Below are positions 25,711 through 35,562 of a DNA stretch of 64,000 nt, piece after piece; positions within the stretch are counted from its first letter, which is position 1; every line of letters starts with the position of its first letter. The position numbers and the translations under genes are program-made. Location of the stretch: positions 124,001 to 188,000 of the forward strand of contig NZ_NFJB01000002.1 of NCBI RefSeq assembly GCF_002159645.1. The letters run 5' to 3'. The notes below the pieces were generated by a model. The model did no database searches. It worked only from the letters and a program-made list of their open reading frames with translations, and was not told the origin of the DNA. Source of the stretch: Parabacteroides sp. An277 (GTDB lineage: Bacteria > Bacteroidota > Bacteroidia > Bacteroidales > Tannerellaceae).

Positions 25711-28233
25711 TCAGGCATTCGCCTCTTCGGGCCGTTTCACGGCTTTGTAAATGGAATAACCTACCGCGCCGAGGAGCAGGAGCAAAATCAGGAAACTGCT
25801 GTATGCCTCGACGTTAGCTGCTACGATATAACCCTCCGGACGGAACTCGAACACCACCTGATGCTCGCCCGCCGGGATGCGCATGGCACGGAGAATCCAG
25901 TCGGCGCGGAAATGCTCGGCGGGTTTGCCGTCAATCGTAGCCTTCCAGCCCGGCTGGTAATAGATTTCGGAGAAGACCGCCACCTGCTCGGTCGAAGCCT
26001 TTGCCGTGTAAACCAACTTGTTCGGGCGGTACGAATCCAATTGGATGCTCGCCGTAGAGTCCGGTTGAGGCGCAAAGCCCTCCAGTTGCGCAGCAAAACG
26101 CTTGTCTACCACCGCCGTCTGCTTCGGGTCTATCTCGTTCAACGCCTCAATCTCGGCATCCGGATTTTCCACCTGGCGCACTTCGCGGACGAACCAGGCG
26201 TTCCCATTCGCGTAAGGATTCACCAAAGGAGGTTGCGAAGGATTGTAGACGATGTATTTCGTATTCAGCATGTTCAGCGAAGGACAGGCCGCAAAGACGG
26301 GCAAGAAATCCGCCGCGCTTTTCACGTGCTGGAAGACGCCGATGATGGAATTGATTTCCTCCTGCAAGCGATGGTCAATCAAGTCTTGATACCGGCGCAA
26401 CTTGGCGGCATGATAACCTCCAATCGAGTGATGGTAATAGGAGGTCTGCGTTTCGAGGAACGGATTGTTCAGGTTCAGCACGCGATACGAACTCTTGTCT
26501 TTCAAGATTTCCTTGTCCGCCGCGCTTTCAGTATACACATTTTGAATATCCTGCTTCGGGACGAAATTCTTTTCGTTCAAGTAACGCTTGTCGACTGTCC
26601 ATAAATCGATAAATATAAGGAACGTAACGCCGATGCCGACCCACGTAGCCACTTGCTTCTTGTTTTTAGCCACCCCATACCACGCCACTAAGGCCGCGCC
26701 CAAGAGGATAAAGAGCAGCGAACGCAAGGCATCCGACGAAGCCAAAGACGCGCGGTCGATAAGCAAAGCGTTATAGAACTTCTCTGGTAATTGATATTGT
26801 GCGTCATACGTAGAACGGAAATCCAAGAACAGACTCGGCATCAACCAGATAATCAAAGATAAACCACCCGTAATCGCCAACGAAGCGATAAACCCACGCT
26901 TCAATCGCTTTTCATCTACTTGCTGATTCAATATCTCTTTCAATCCCCAAATACCAATGATGGGAGCGACCATATTCGGGATGACCAACGCCATCTCGAC
27001 AGTACGGAACTTGTTGTACATTGGCAGGTAATGGAACATGAAATCGTTGAACCACATCAGATTCCTACCCAACGCCAACAACGTCATAAACACCGCCCCG
27101 GCGAAAAGCCACCACTTCATCGGATTCCGAATGACAAACATGCCTAAAATGAACAGAAAGCAAACCAAAGCACCGAAATAAACCGGTCCGGATGTAAAAC
27201 TCTTGTCTCCCCAATAAGTAGGAGCTTGGATTTCAGAACCTACTTTCATTCCCGCCATTTTGGCTTCGTGGTAGAATTCGGAATCAGAACCTAACATACC
27301 GCCCGACGCGCCACCGTAGGCATTCGGAATCAAGGTAGTCAGCAATTCCGCCTTGCCATAACTCCAAGCGAAGGCATAATCCTGATCCAAACCGCTCGAC
27401 TTCTTTTCAACCACACCCTCGGCGTTTGGTTTCGGAGTCAATTCGGATTCGCCACGGATGGAATGTTGCCCCAATTCCCAGCTGCTATATAATCCTTTCG
27501 CACCAGGCAGTATGGCGAGCACGGCGCATACCAATAGGATGCCCGTAACTTTCCCTAATTCCGTAAGTTCCTTCTTTCGAACCTTGTCGACTACATATCC
27601 CAAATAGATGAAAAGACATAAAAGGAACAGATAATAGGTAATCTGGATATGATTATTACTAATCGACAAAGCGACACCTAACAGGAATAACACCGCTCCC
27701 CACAGATATTTTCGTTTAAATAATAACGCCATACCCGCGAGCGTGACTGGCATATAGCCAATTACGTATCCCTTCACGATATGTCCCGCCTCAATAATAA
27801 TAATATTGTAAGAGGCTAATGCAAATGCAAATGCACCAGCCAAGGCAAGCCAACAACTGGCACCCATCACGCACATCAAAAGGTAAAAGCATACCAATCC
27901 GACGAATATCATCGACGCATCCCGGTAACTCAACGACTTGAAGACTTTTTCTATCATTTTGTATTGAGGTAGATCCGGAGCCGGATTCCCATACCCCGCC
28001 ACATAAGGCATTCCGCCAAACATCGCATCCGACCATGCACTAAACTCGCCCGGAGCTGCCGTTTCCGCATATGGCTCCATTTGGCTGTTCCCCATGCCGG
28101 TAGCCTTGATATCATCACCTTGCCGAAGCACTTTCCCGTCGAGCACCGACGGTGCAAAATACGCTATCGTAGCCACCAACAATATCAGAATGGCTACAAT
28201 ATGTTTCACCGATTTCTTCAATAAATCCTGCAT
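25711..28233 (-). CDS. YfhO-family polytopic membrane protein, 840 aa
   Basis: A large inner-membrane protein of the YfhO type (GT-C-like architecture). A first transmembrane segment (HIVAILILLVATIAYFAP) is followed by the periplasmic loop GKVLRQGDDIKATGMG, the characteristic family entry. About a dozen hydrophobic segments, a soluble C-terminal region (GWKATIDGKPAEHFRADWILRAMRIPAGEHQVVFEFRPEGY) and a last transmembrane helix follow. This C-terminal piece, ending in a membrane helix, is the DUF6541/YfhO signature. Homologues help glycosylate cell-surface polymers or lipids. It is the last gene of the glycan locus, 22 bp after a GT2 gene. Confidence 0.85.
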   Translation of the reverse strand: MQDLLKKSVKHIVAILILLVATIAYFAPSVLDGKVLRQGDDIKATGMGNSQMEPYAETAAPGEFSAWSDAMFGGMPYVAGYGNPAPDLPQYKMIEKVFKSLSYRDASMIFVGLVCFYLLMCVMGASCWLALAGAFAFALASYNIIIIEAGHIVKGYVIGYMPVTLAGMALLFKRKYLWGAVLFLLGVALSISNNHIQITYYLFLLCLFIYLGYVVDKVRKKELTELGKVTGILLVCAVLAILPGAKGLYSSWELGQHSIRGESELTPKPNAEGVVEKKSSGLDQDYAFAWSYGKAELLTTLIPNAYGGASGGMLGSDSEFYHEAKMAGMKVGSEIQAPTYWGDKSFTSGPVYFGALVCFLFILGMFVIRNPMKWWLFAGAVFMTLLALGRNLMWFNDFMFHYLPMYNKFRTVEMALVIPNMVAPIIGIWGLKEILNQQVDEKRLKRGFIASLAITGGLSLIIWLMPSLFLDFRSTYDAQYQLPEKFYNALLIDRASLASSDALRSLLFILLGAALVAWYGVAKNKKQVATWVGIGVTFLIFIDLWTVDKRYLNEKNFVPKQDIQNVYTESAADKEILKDKSSYRVLNLNNPFLETQTSYYHHSIGGYHAAKLRRYQDLIDHRLQEEINSIIGVFQHVKSAADFLPVFAACPSLNMLNTKYIVYNPSQPPLVNPYANGNAWFVREVRQVENPDAEIEALNEIDPKQTAVVDKRFAAQLEGFAPQPDSTASIQLDSYRPNKLVYTAKASTEQVAVFSEIYYQPGWKATIDGKPAEHFRADWILRAMRIPAGEHQVVFEFRPEGYIVAANVEAYSSFLILLLLLGAVGYSIYKAVKRPEEANA

Positions 28234-28255
28234 ATATATCTATTTCTTTGATTTA

Positions 28256-29005
28256 TCAAACCCTTCCTTCCACCCATTTCGCCGTATAAAAACGAACCGC
28301 AAACCAGACATGAAGCAAAGTCGTGGCAAATTTACCATAATATTTGCACATAATCGCATATCTTTCTTTCAAAGACGCTTTGCGTTGCGTTGTACTCATT
28401 CCATCTTCCAAAAAATGAGAAAGAATCATATGTGTATTATACGTCATTTTCGCCATTTTCAGACAACGGATACACCAATCGTAATCAGCACTCAAACGAT
28501 AATGCAAATCATATTCCGGAGCAATCGTACGTTTGGCAATGAAAGATTGATGACAAACCAACATGCCCATCCGAAAGCTTTTCCATGTTAATCTTTTCGG
28601 AGCTCTCAAACGACGCATACCCAGCATTCTTCCATCCGCATCGACAATAGCCGTCTCGCCATAAACTACGTCTGGAAGCGTTTTACACTTACTCAACTTA
28701 TGGGCTACGCGTTGTACTGTATCTGCGCTCGGGAGTGTATCGCCAGCATTGACGAACCAAACATAATCACCCGTCGCATGACGCAAACCTTTGTTCATGG
28801 CATCATACAAACCATGGTCTGGCTCCGTCGTCCAAAAAGCGATACCTGGCGCATACTCACGAATCATATCTACGGTTCTGTCTGTTGAACTTCCGTCGAT
28901 AATGATATATTCAATGTTTGGATATGATTGACTCAAAATGCTTAAAATAGTCCGCTCTAACCATTTCTCGGCATTGTATGTAATGGTGATAATAGAGAAT
29001 TTCAT
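28256..29005 (-). CDS. Family 2 glycosyltransferase, 249 aa
   Basis: A GT-A fold transferase of the WcaA/GT2 type. It starts FSIITITYNAEKWLERTI, has IIDGSSTDRTVDMI (nucleotide-sugar region) and the EPDHGLYDAMNKG motif at about 80-92. VWFVNAGDTL takes the place of the metal-binding DxD, and CHQSFIAKR follows. These features are shared by colanic-acid WcaE-like and PGL/p-HBAD enzymes. The donor sugar is not deducible. Cytoplasmic face of the inner membrane. It overlaps the upstream GT4 gene by 4 bp (ATGA-type coupling), so one operon. Confidence 0.88.
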   Translation of the reverse strand: MKFSIITITYNAEKWLERTILSILSQSYPNIEYIIIDGSSTDRTVDMIREYAPGIAFWTTEPDHGLYDAMNKGLRHATGDYVWFVNAGDTLPSADTVQRVAHKLSKCKTLPDVVYGETAIVDADGRMLGMRRLRAPKRLTWKSFRMGMLVCHQSFIAKRTIAPEYDLHYRLSADYDWCIRCLKMAKMTYNTHMILSHFLEDGMSTTQRKASLKERYAIMCKYYGKFATTLLHVWFAVRFYTAKWVEGRV

Positions 29006-30246
29006 TTTACTAATTCATTGTACAAATCTATATAGCGCTTAGCTACCACCTCTTCGGCATATTCTCGCTGTACTTTCTCCACACAGGCTTCCGATAAGCG
29101 AGCTTTATCCGGATAATCCAATACCCAACGAATGCCACGAGCTAAATCTTCTGCATCTTTATAATCTGCAACATAACCGTTACGCTTGTGATCTATCATC
29201 TCAGGAATACCACCTGTACGGAAACCTACACAAGGTGTTCCGCACGCCATTGCTTCCATGATGGTGTTGGGGAGATTTTCATCTAAGGACGAGGTTACAA
29301 ACAAATCTACGGCATTATATAGTATAGAAATTTTTACTTCATCGGATAAATAGCCCATCGAATGAATAGGAATGGGAAACATACTCTTTATTTCTTGTTT
29401 TATCTGCCCGAAGACTACTAATTCTATATCTTTTCGCCTCAATAGAAATAAAGATCGAATGAGATAATCAACCCCTTTTCGACTATCTGTTACATTTAAT
29501 GCACCAAACAGAATCAAATATTTATCTAAAGGTAAATTTAATTCCTTTCGGCAAGCCACTTTTTCTTTTTGACAAAAGACAGATGCGTTTATTGCATTCG
29601 GAATATTTAGTACATGTTTTCTTTTTAATAGCCCACTGACTAAAGCTTTCTGTTTTAGCCAATCACTACAACCAACAAATGTTATATTGGCATTTTGATA
29701 GATGAATTTCTTTTTGCGATAGACATTTGTTGATAAGTCAAAAGATTGACTCTTTAAATAAAAGCAAGATTCACAAAGTTCTTGATATTTATTACATTCG
29801 CGAGCATGATGGCAAATCCCTGTGCAAGGCCACATGTCATGCATTGTCCAAACAATGGGTTTCCTTAAATCTACTAATGCTTTAATATCCTTTAAAGAAA
29901 GAAACCCTTGATTTATCCAATGCAAATGAATAATATCTGCGTCTTGCACTAACTTATTCCTACTAATATCATTACCTACGTTTGCTATCGATACTCGAAA
30001 CAATTCTGATCTGCTAAAATGATTGAAGAGAAATATGATAAATCGTTCCCAATAAAAACGGAAACAATTCAACCATCGCATCCATCCGGAACGATTAACG
30101 GTATAAACGTGTTCCTCTTCTCTTACCAAATCACGAACCAACATGTCTGCTTGTATACCTTGTTTTTGCAAAGCTTGCATCAAACGATGTGCAGCTACGG
30201 CCGCTCCACCGATTCTATCAGAAGTGTTTAGAAGTAGGATTTTCAT
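29002..30246 (-). CDS. Family 4 glycosyltransferase, 414 aa
   Basis: GT-B fold retaining glycosyltransferase. The N-terminal Rossmann half begins KILLLNTSDRIGGAAVAAHRL (glycine-rich acceptor-side loop) and has DIIHLHWINQGFLSLKDI and WTMHDMWPCTGICHH. The C-terminal half has LILFGALNVTDSRKGVDYLI and the GT4 E-x7-E motif in SSLDENLPNTIMEAMACGTP, followed by GFRTGGIPEMI. Composition is low-GC relative to metG and degT upstream. It overlaps both neighbours by 4 bp. It probably adds one sugar of the O-antigen, LPS or protein-linked glycan made by this locus. Confidence 0.9.
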   Translation of the reverse strand: MKILLLNTSDRIGGAAVAAHRLMQALQKQGIQADMLVRDLVREEEHVYTVNRSGWMRWLNCFRFYWERFIIFLFNHFSRSELFRVSIANVGNDISRNKLVQDADIIHLHWINQGFLSLKDIKALVDLRKPIVWTMHDMWPCTGICHHARECNKYQELCESCFYLKSQSFDLSTNVYRKKKFIYQNANITFVGCSDWLKQKALVSGLLKRKHVLNIPNAINASVFCQKEKVACRKELNLPLDKYLILFGALNVTDSRKGVDYLIRSLFLLRRKDIELVVFGQIKQEIKSMFPIPIHSMGYLSDEVKISILYNAVDLFVTSSLDENLPNTIMEAMACGTPCVGFRTGGIPEMIDHKRNGYVADYKDAEDLARGIRWVLDYPDKARLSEACVEKVQREYAEEVVAKRYIDLYNELVK

Positions 30247-31193
30247 TTCTTATAGTATTTACAACATAATATTGGCCACAAAGCGGCTCTTATAATAGCA
30301 ATACATGTAGATTTTTCTGAAGCATAAAATATTTTATTGCGAAGTTTTATGCAAAGTAGAGAGGCTTTTACTTGTGCAAAGAATGAATTTGTTCCTAATA
30401 ATTTAGATAATTGTAATGCTGTTTTCAAATTATCTGGTCTAATGGGATATTTCTCCATATATTGATGAACAGCATTCATATATCGTTGCATATTCGGATA
30501 ATTATTTCGATATTGTATTATGCTAGTCCACATATAAGAGATAATGTTATTTATTGTTCGCCTGTTATTATCTGGTTTTACATAAGACGCAGCTTTTATA
30601 TGTCGCCTATGTTTTGTCATAAATTCCTTACATACAGATAATTTACCTCCGTATATATTTGCAGCAATTGCTAATTGTGCATCATAAGACCAGTTCTTTT
30701 CTTCAGGTAACAAGTTTACTAATTCCTTTTTAAATAACATGGCATGTCCTGGTATCACCGGATAGAAAATTAGGCGTTCCAAACCATAGTTTGGAACTCT
30801 TCTGTCTATATTTAGTGGAATATTTTCATTGGTGAACGGTGAGCTTAATGAAAAACATAAAAGATTGTTATCTATGCATTTTATTTGTTTTTCTATTTTC
30901 TCTAAATCCCAGATATCATCTTGATCTGAAATAGCAATATATTCACCTTTTGCTAAATGAATAGCAGATATGAAATTCTGGGTTATGCCTTTTTGTTGAG
31001 TATTTTGATGTATTTTTATAAAATCATATTTTAGAAAATATTCTTTTACTATATCTACCGTCTCATCCGTAGAACAATCATCTTGCACTATCAGTTCATA
31101 AATTGGATATGTCTGATTGAGAATTGAATCCAATTGTTCACGTAAATACTTTGCACCATTATAAGTGCACATCACTACTGATACGGTTTTCAT
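30243..31193 (-). CDS. Family 2 glycosyltransferase, 316 aa
   Basis: GT-A transferase: KTVSVVMCTYNGAKYLREQL at the start, ELIVQDDCSTDETVDIV, and the metal-binding ISDQDDIWDLEKIEKQI at about residues 93-110. It is the closest relative in the window of the broken gene at 33139-34098, with near-identical first 45 residues, and serves as the intact reference for that gene. The region is AT-rich. It ends with a 4-bp overlap into the GT4 gene and starts 7 bp after the preceding transferase. Rhamnosyl- or other deoxyhexosyltransferase activity is possible but not shown. Confidence 0.88.
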   Translation of the reverse strand: MKTVSVVMCTYNGAKYLREQLDSILNQTYPIYELIVQDDCSTDETVDIVKEYFLKYDFIKIHQNTQQKGITQNFISAIHLAKGEYIAISDQDDIWDLEKIEKQIKCIDNNLLCFSLSSPFTNENIPLNIDRRVPNYGLERLIFYPVIPGHAMLFKKELVNLLPEEKNWSYDAQLAIAANIYGGKLSVCKEFMTKHRRHIKAASYVKPDNNRRTINNIISYMWTSIIQYRNNYPNMQRYMNAVHQYMEKYPIRPDNLKTALQLSKLLGTNSFFAQVKASLLCIKLRNKIFYASEKSTCIAIIRAALWPILCCKYYKK

Positions 31194-31200
31194 ATCGTAT

Positions 31201-32100
31201 TTATAATTGTTCTATAATATATCTCATTAATCTCTTATATGAAAAGAAATTATTCCGAACCGCTTTTCTATCTATTTCCCGATTACACATAATATATTCC
31301 GGATGTTTCAAAGGGAAATGGATAGGTGTGGAAGGAACAAACAATTTATGCGCATTTTTAGTGGTATGCGTTGCATTGGGGTCGCCCAATCCAATATTAG
31401 TAACTAAATTAACCGAAGGATAAATGGACAACTGATGTTGTGTTCGCAACATATAATAATAAAATACGCCCCATGGATTTAAACCATGCCGATGATATAA
31501 CGCATCTGGAATAAAACTATTGAAATAAATTTCTTCCCATTTATTACAGAAAAGGGATTTCCTACGCTCTGGATATTTTTCCCAAAAAGGAAAGTTCACA
31601 TCCATGTTTTTCCATACACGACGCCAAGTAGCCCATCCCCAAATATGTGTAATATTACAAAAGTCATAACTCCATCCGTTTTTTACGATACCGGGCAAAA
31701 AACAATTTCCACCAATATGTCCAATTCGCTGGTCATCTTTATATCGTTCTAATAATTCCTCACAAAACGGGAAAAATGATAAATCCGGTAAACAATCGTC
31801 TTCCAAAATTATCCCTTGTTCCTCTTGTTCAAAAAACCATGAAATAGCCGACGAAATCGCTATTTTACAACCCAAATTCTTATCTCGATACAAATGTCTT
31901 ACTTCACAAGGCCAATCTACTTTCGAGACAATTTCTTTTACCTCTTTGCAACGTAGCTTTTCATCATCTCTTCCTTCGCGAGGCGCATCGGCGGCAATAT
32001 ACAACCGTGCAGGTTGTACTTCCCGAATCCGGTTAAATACAACCTGCGTCGTATCCGGACGATTGAAAACCAAAAAAAGAATCGGTGTATTATATGTCAT
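31201..32100 (-). CDS. Nucleotide-diphospho-sugar transferase-like glycosyltransferase, 299 aa
   Basis: Begins TPILFLVFNRPDTTQVVFNRI, then RLYIAADAPREGR and the motif ISWFFEQEEQGIILEDDCLP at about 90-108, where EDD is the candidate metal/nucleotide-sugar site. HIWGWATWRRVWKNMD follows. This is the hemolytic-protein-HlpA-like family of GT-A fold transferases found in LPS and capsule loci of Bacteroidetes. No membrane segment. It lies 7 bp upstream of the next GT and 148 bp downstream of the preceding one, the largest gap inside this part of the locus. Confidence 0.8.
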   Translation of the reverse strand: MTYNTPILFLVFNRPDTTQVVFNRIREVQPARLYIAADAPREGRDDEKLRCKEVKEIVSKVDWPCEVRHLYRDKNLGCKIAISSAISWFFEQEEQGIILEDDCLPDLSFFPFCEELLERYKDDQRIGHIGGNCFLPGIVKNGWSYDFCNITHIWGWATWRRVWKNMDVNFPFWEKYPERRKSLFCNKWEEIYFNSFIPDALYHRHGLNPWGVFYYYMLRTQHQLSIYPSVNLVTNIGLGDPNATHTTKNAHKLFVPSTPIHFPLKHPEYIMCNREIDRKAVRNNFFSYKRLMRYIIEQL

Positions 32101-32132
32101 GACTTCATATGCTTACAAAAATAAAACAATCG

Positions 32133-32234
32133 TCATATTTCTCCATCCATTTTCCTAAAATCACGCCGCCATTTCCGGAAATTACGCCGTAAATAGGAAC
32201 GTTTATAGTTATAATTGGAAAGGATTATAGGCAT
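32133..32234 (-). other. Short basic open frame in the 148-bp gap (possible gene remnant)
   Basis: ATG at 32232-32234 opens 33 codons rich in Arg and Lys (SYLRRNFRKWRRDFRKM near the end), stopping at 32133. The open frame extends a few codons upstream without an ATG. It resembles the basic C-terminal tail of some membrane-associated glycosyltransferases, so it may be the leftover of a lost gene. Very weak; listed so the gap is not left blank. Confidence 0.2.
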
Positions 32235-32248
32235 GAATAAAAATCGAA

Positions 32249-33130
32249 TCAATGAAAAGGTTTATAACCAAAATGTCCTATTAGAAAATCCATTACCCCA
32301 TATATATATGCTTTCAATATATCATATTTCCCCTGCCTTAAATAATTGATTATATTATGCGGTACAATAAATAATAAATGATAAGCAATCGCATAAAAAC
32401 GTTTTTCCCCTTTTAAATTTCTTTTGTATAAGAGTAAACGATTTCTTGCATTGTAATAACAAACCAATGGGGAATTTTTTCCTGTTGAACAACTACCAAT
32501 ATGCAACAATTCAACACGAGGTTCGTATAAAAGGTGAAAACCTTTCTTTTGAAGGTGAAGAGATAAATCTACTTCTTCCGAATATAAAAAATACTCCTCA
32601 GGCCAACCATTGACTGACTTTAGAGCTTGTTTGGAAATCATAACGGCAGCTCCATGTATTAAAGGTGTCTCAACTGTATGGAAATCAACCTCTGAGTTCC
32701 GATAATGAATCTTATGTAAATAAGGATCTAACGGTTCACAACCAGCATAATTCAAACTACCATCTAAGTTCCTTATTTTAGGTGATATTGCTGCAATAGT
32801 AGGGTCATTCATTATTTTATTTAGTAGAAGGGATATACAATCTTGTTCTATAAGGACATCATTATTGATGAATAGAAAGTATTCTCCTTTTGCTTGTTTC
32901 ACTCCTAAATTATTTCCTCCTGAAAAACCTAAGTTTTTTTCACTACGAATACTTTTTATCCATGGATATTCTTTTTGCAGTAGAATTGCTTCATCCTCTT
33001 TTGAACCATTATCTACAACTATTACTTCCCATTCGCTTGTTAAGAATGGATACAAAGAATTGAGAAAATTCTTTGTGTAAGAAAGACCGTTGAAATTAAT
33101 AGTTATGATGGAAAGAATTATATCAGACAT
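32249..33130 (-). CDS. Family 2 glycosyltransferase (rhamnosyltransferase-like), 293 aa
   Basis: GT-A transferase of the WbbL/RfbN-like group. It has LSIITINFNGLSYTKNFL, IVVDNGSKEDEAILL, NLGFSGGNNLGVKQAKGEY and FLFINNDVLIE (DxD-equivalent NND at about 88-91). HGAAVMISKQALKSVNGWPEEYFLYSEEVDLSLHLQKKG is the acceptor loop with the ED/EEVD motif. Enzymes with this exact series transfer rhamnose or related deoxysugars in O-antigens; that assignment is by analogy only. It lies 8 bp downstream of the broken GT2 gene in the same orientation. AT-rich. Confidence 0.88.
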   Translation of the reverse strand: MSDIILSIITINFNGLSYTKNFLNSLYPFLTSEWEVIVVDNGSKEDEAILLQKEYPWIKSIRSEKNLGFSGGNNLGVKQAKGEYFLFINNDVLIEQDCISLLLNKIMNDPTIAAISPKIRNLDGSLNYAGCEPLDPYLHKIHYRNSEVDFHTVETPLIHGAAVMISKQALKSVNGWPEEYFLYSEEVDLSLHLQKKGFHLLYEPRVELLHIGSCSTGKNSPLVCYYNARNRLLLYKRNLKGEKRFYAIAYHLLFIVPHNIINYLRQGKYDILKAYIYGVMDFLIGHFGYKPFH

Positions 33131-33138
33131 AAAAACAA

Positions 33139-34098
33139 CTACAGATTGAAGCTACAATTATTATAACTAAAAATGAACGGATAAAAGAAACCTCGGATAC
33201 GATTATTACTCTTGCTCAAATTGGGATATATCAAATGACTATTCTTCGAACATAAGATACAAAGTCTTAACAAAGATATATAATCAGAACATAATAAAAG
33301 AGATGCAATTTTTCTAACCAAATCATTTGCATATTTAGCTTGTACAATTGACGAATAAAATATGGTCCAAGCCTTTTTCTTTCTTAATTGTGCCAAATTT
33401 CTTATTCCACATAAGTAAGGTTGATACGTCGGTTTTATAACTTCTTTTCTGATATATTTCTCTCGCATCGTTCTTATTGCAGACTTTTCATGTATCCTAT
33501 GCCAACTTAATGCAAATTCAACCCTGACGATGCTATTATTTAAGGATGCAAATACAGCTAACCACCAATCATAATAAATACATTCACTCCAATTATTTAA
33601 TTCCATGCAGAATGAACGACGAATCAACATTGTATGACCTGGAATCGTATTAACAAATATCAAACGTTCAGAATTAAACAATGGAGTCAATAAATATTTA
33701 TTAGAATCCGCATAGTTCTCACCTGCATAATATGCACTACAACATAAATTCTTATTTCCAATAGTTTCTATTTGCTTTTCTATCTTATACTTATACTATA
33801 TATCATCCTGATCCGCAATAGCTATATATTCTCCTTTTGCCTTTTGTATAGCTGTTAAGAAATTACGATTGAAGCCTAAATTTTTTTCATTGATATATAT
33901 CTTGATATCAACTTGAGGAAATCTTACCTGATACTCTTTCACAATTTCCACCGTTTCATCCGTCGAACAATCATCTTGTACTATCAATTCATAAATCGGA
34001 TACGTTTGATTTAATATCGAATCTAATTGTTCACGAATAAAACGCGCACCATTATAAGTACACATCACCACTGATATTTTCTTTATTTCGACCTCCAT
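33139..34098 (-). pseudogene. Family 2 glycosyltransferase interrupted by an in-frame amber codon
   Basis: Two open pieces in the same frame: 34098-33796 (100 codons) and the continuation to 33139. They are separated by a single TAG at 33796-33798. The N-terminal piece ends in IADQDDI; the intact paralogue at 30243-31193 has ISDQDDIWDLEKIEKQI, so the TAG stands exactly where Trp (TGG) is expected, a one-base change. Sequence after the stop continues in homology (KIEKQIE.., then RLIFVNTIPGHTMLIRRSF matching RLIFYPVIPGHAMLFKKEL). The full length of 319 codons matches the 316-aa paralogue. No other stop or frameshift is seen, so the lesion looks recent. The first ATG after the stop (33690) could make a 183-aa fragment lacking the donor site. 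Confidence 0.85.
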
Positions 34099-34099
34099 C

Positions 34100-35542
34100 C
34101 TATTTTTTCTTTTTTATCAAATACCCCCAACACTCCTTGAACGTAGCAGACCCCGATAACCATGTTATCAACGTGTAGAGCGAGGCTGCTAATAATGTTT
34201 TGACGATTATGGATAGGTATATATTTTCAATTTTTAATGTAATCCAATAAGTAAATCCGATAACAAATAGGGCTATGCAAGCATAGGGTACAATGTCTTT
34301 TAATACATGCCATAAATTCAACCTTATCTCTTTATAAACGAAATAATGCCATACAAACAACCAAAGCATGTTCACGCAAACATATACGCAAGACATCGTA
34401 TAAATACCATACGGATGAAGCAACAACATGAGAATGAGTTGCAACATACCAAGTGCTACAGTATTTCCTAAATAGACATTCGATTTACCCTTACTTATCA
34501 ACAAGTTCGTGTATAATCCCGCAATAGGAATGAAAGTACCACCAATGGCTAATATTTGTAAGATATGTGCGCTTTCCAGCCATTTATCGGTAATGGCTAT
34601 TGTTATCAGTTCAGGAGCAATCAAGGACAACCCCAACATGGCTGGAAAAGAAATAAAAGCGGTGAAACGAAGCATTTTACGAAAAGCACGTACCTGACGC
34701 TCCGGCTCATCGTTTATTTGTGCAAACAACGGTTGCGCCACACCTCCTACCATACCGGAAATCAATGAATGTCCCCGGTAATTCCAGTTATTTGCTTGGT
34801 TAAATTGTCCGACTTCCTTTTCGCCATAAAAACGTCCCAAAATCACAGAGAACAAATTATTATTGATATGCGTAAAAATATTGGTTAATAATAATTTGCT
34901 ACTGAATCCTAACATCTCGCGAATAGGTCGGAAGTTCCACTGAAGCGTGGGACGCCAAGGACATACATTCCACACACAAAGAGTCAGTATGCTGATGTAT
35001 ACTAAACTCTGTGTCGCTAAACTCCAATAGGAAAAACCATTGAATGCCAACGTCACACCCACAATTCCTGAAAGCCCTAATGCCAAAATCGTAGCTATCG
35101 ACCTTTGCCTTACCTGCAAAGTACGGAATAGGTAAGCAGACGGTATGATTCCCAAACTGGAAATGAAAAAGCCAAGAAAGGCATAGCGCGCTAATGGTAT
35201 CAATTTCGGTTCGTTATAGAAATCTGCTATCAACGGTGCTAAGAAAAACAATATCCAATATAGGCAAAAACTAATAGAAATAGAAAACCAAAATACCGCA
35301 TTATACTCCTCATGTTTTACCTCCTTTTTATTGGCTAACGCCGCAATGAATCCACTTTCTTGCAACGAACCGGCAATCAACGAGAATATGGTCAGCATAC
35401 CAACCATCCCGTAATCTTCCGGACTTAATATACGCCCCAAAAAGATACCGAACAGCAGGTTCAGGAATTGCATCGAACCGTTGTTGATGAATCCCCAAAA
35501 CAATCCACGGGCGGTTTTCTGCTTGAGTGTTTCTTCGGGCAT
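34100..35542 (-). CDS. Wzx-like oligosaccharide flippase (MOP superfamily), 480 aa
   Basis: A polytopic inner-membrane protein with about 12-14 hydrophobic segments. The N-terminus is ARGLFWGFINNGSMQFLNLLFGIFLGRILSPEDYGMVGML, the entry signature of polysaccharide exporters of the RfbX/MOP family; GLSLIAPELITIAITDKWLESAHILQI is also typical. It flips lipid-linked oligosaccharide to the periplasmic side. It sits between the nucleotide-sugar dehydrogenase (20-bp gap) and the glycosyltransferases (1-bp gap to the broken GT2), so it is the exporter of the glycan assembled by this locus. No Wzy-type polymerase is evident nearby unless YfhO fills a related role. Confidence 0.9.
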   Translation of the reverse strand: MPEETLKQKTARGLFWGFINNGSMQFLNLLFGIFLGRILSPEDYGMVGMLTIFSLIAGSLQESGFIAALANKKEVKHEEYNAVFWFSISISFCLYWILFFLAPLIADFYNEPKLIPLARYAFLGFFISSLGIIPSAYLFRTLQVRQRSIATILALGLSGIVGVTLAFNGFSYWSLATQSLVYISILTLCVWNVCPWRPTLQWNFRPIREMLGFSSKLLLTNIFTHINNNLFSVILGRFYGEKEVGQFNQANNWNYRGHSLISGMVGGVAQPLFAQINDEPERQVRAFRKMLRFTAFISFPAMLGLSLIAPELITIAITDKWLESAHILQILAIGGTFIPIAGLYTNLLISKGKSNVYLGNTVALGMLQLILMLLLHPYGIYTMSCVYVCVNMLWLFVWHYFVYKEIRLNLWHVLKDIVPYACIALFVIGFTYWITLKIENIYLSIIVKTLLAASLYTLITWLSGSATFKECWGYLIKKKK

Positions 35543-35562
35543 TTTTTATCTATGCTGAGAAT

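Noticed and set aside
33796-33798. Amber codon read as pyrrolysine or programmed readthrough
   Set aside because: No Pyl genes seen, other genes here end in TAG or TAA normally, and the intact paralogue has Trp; a nonsense mutation is simpler.
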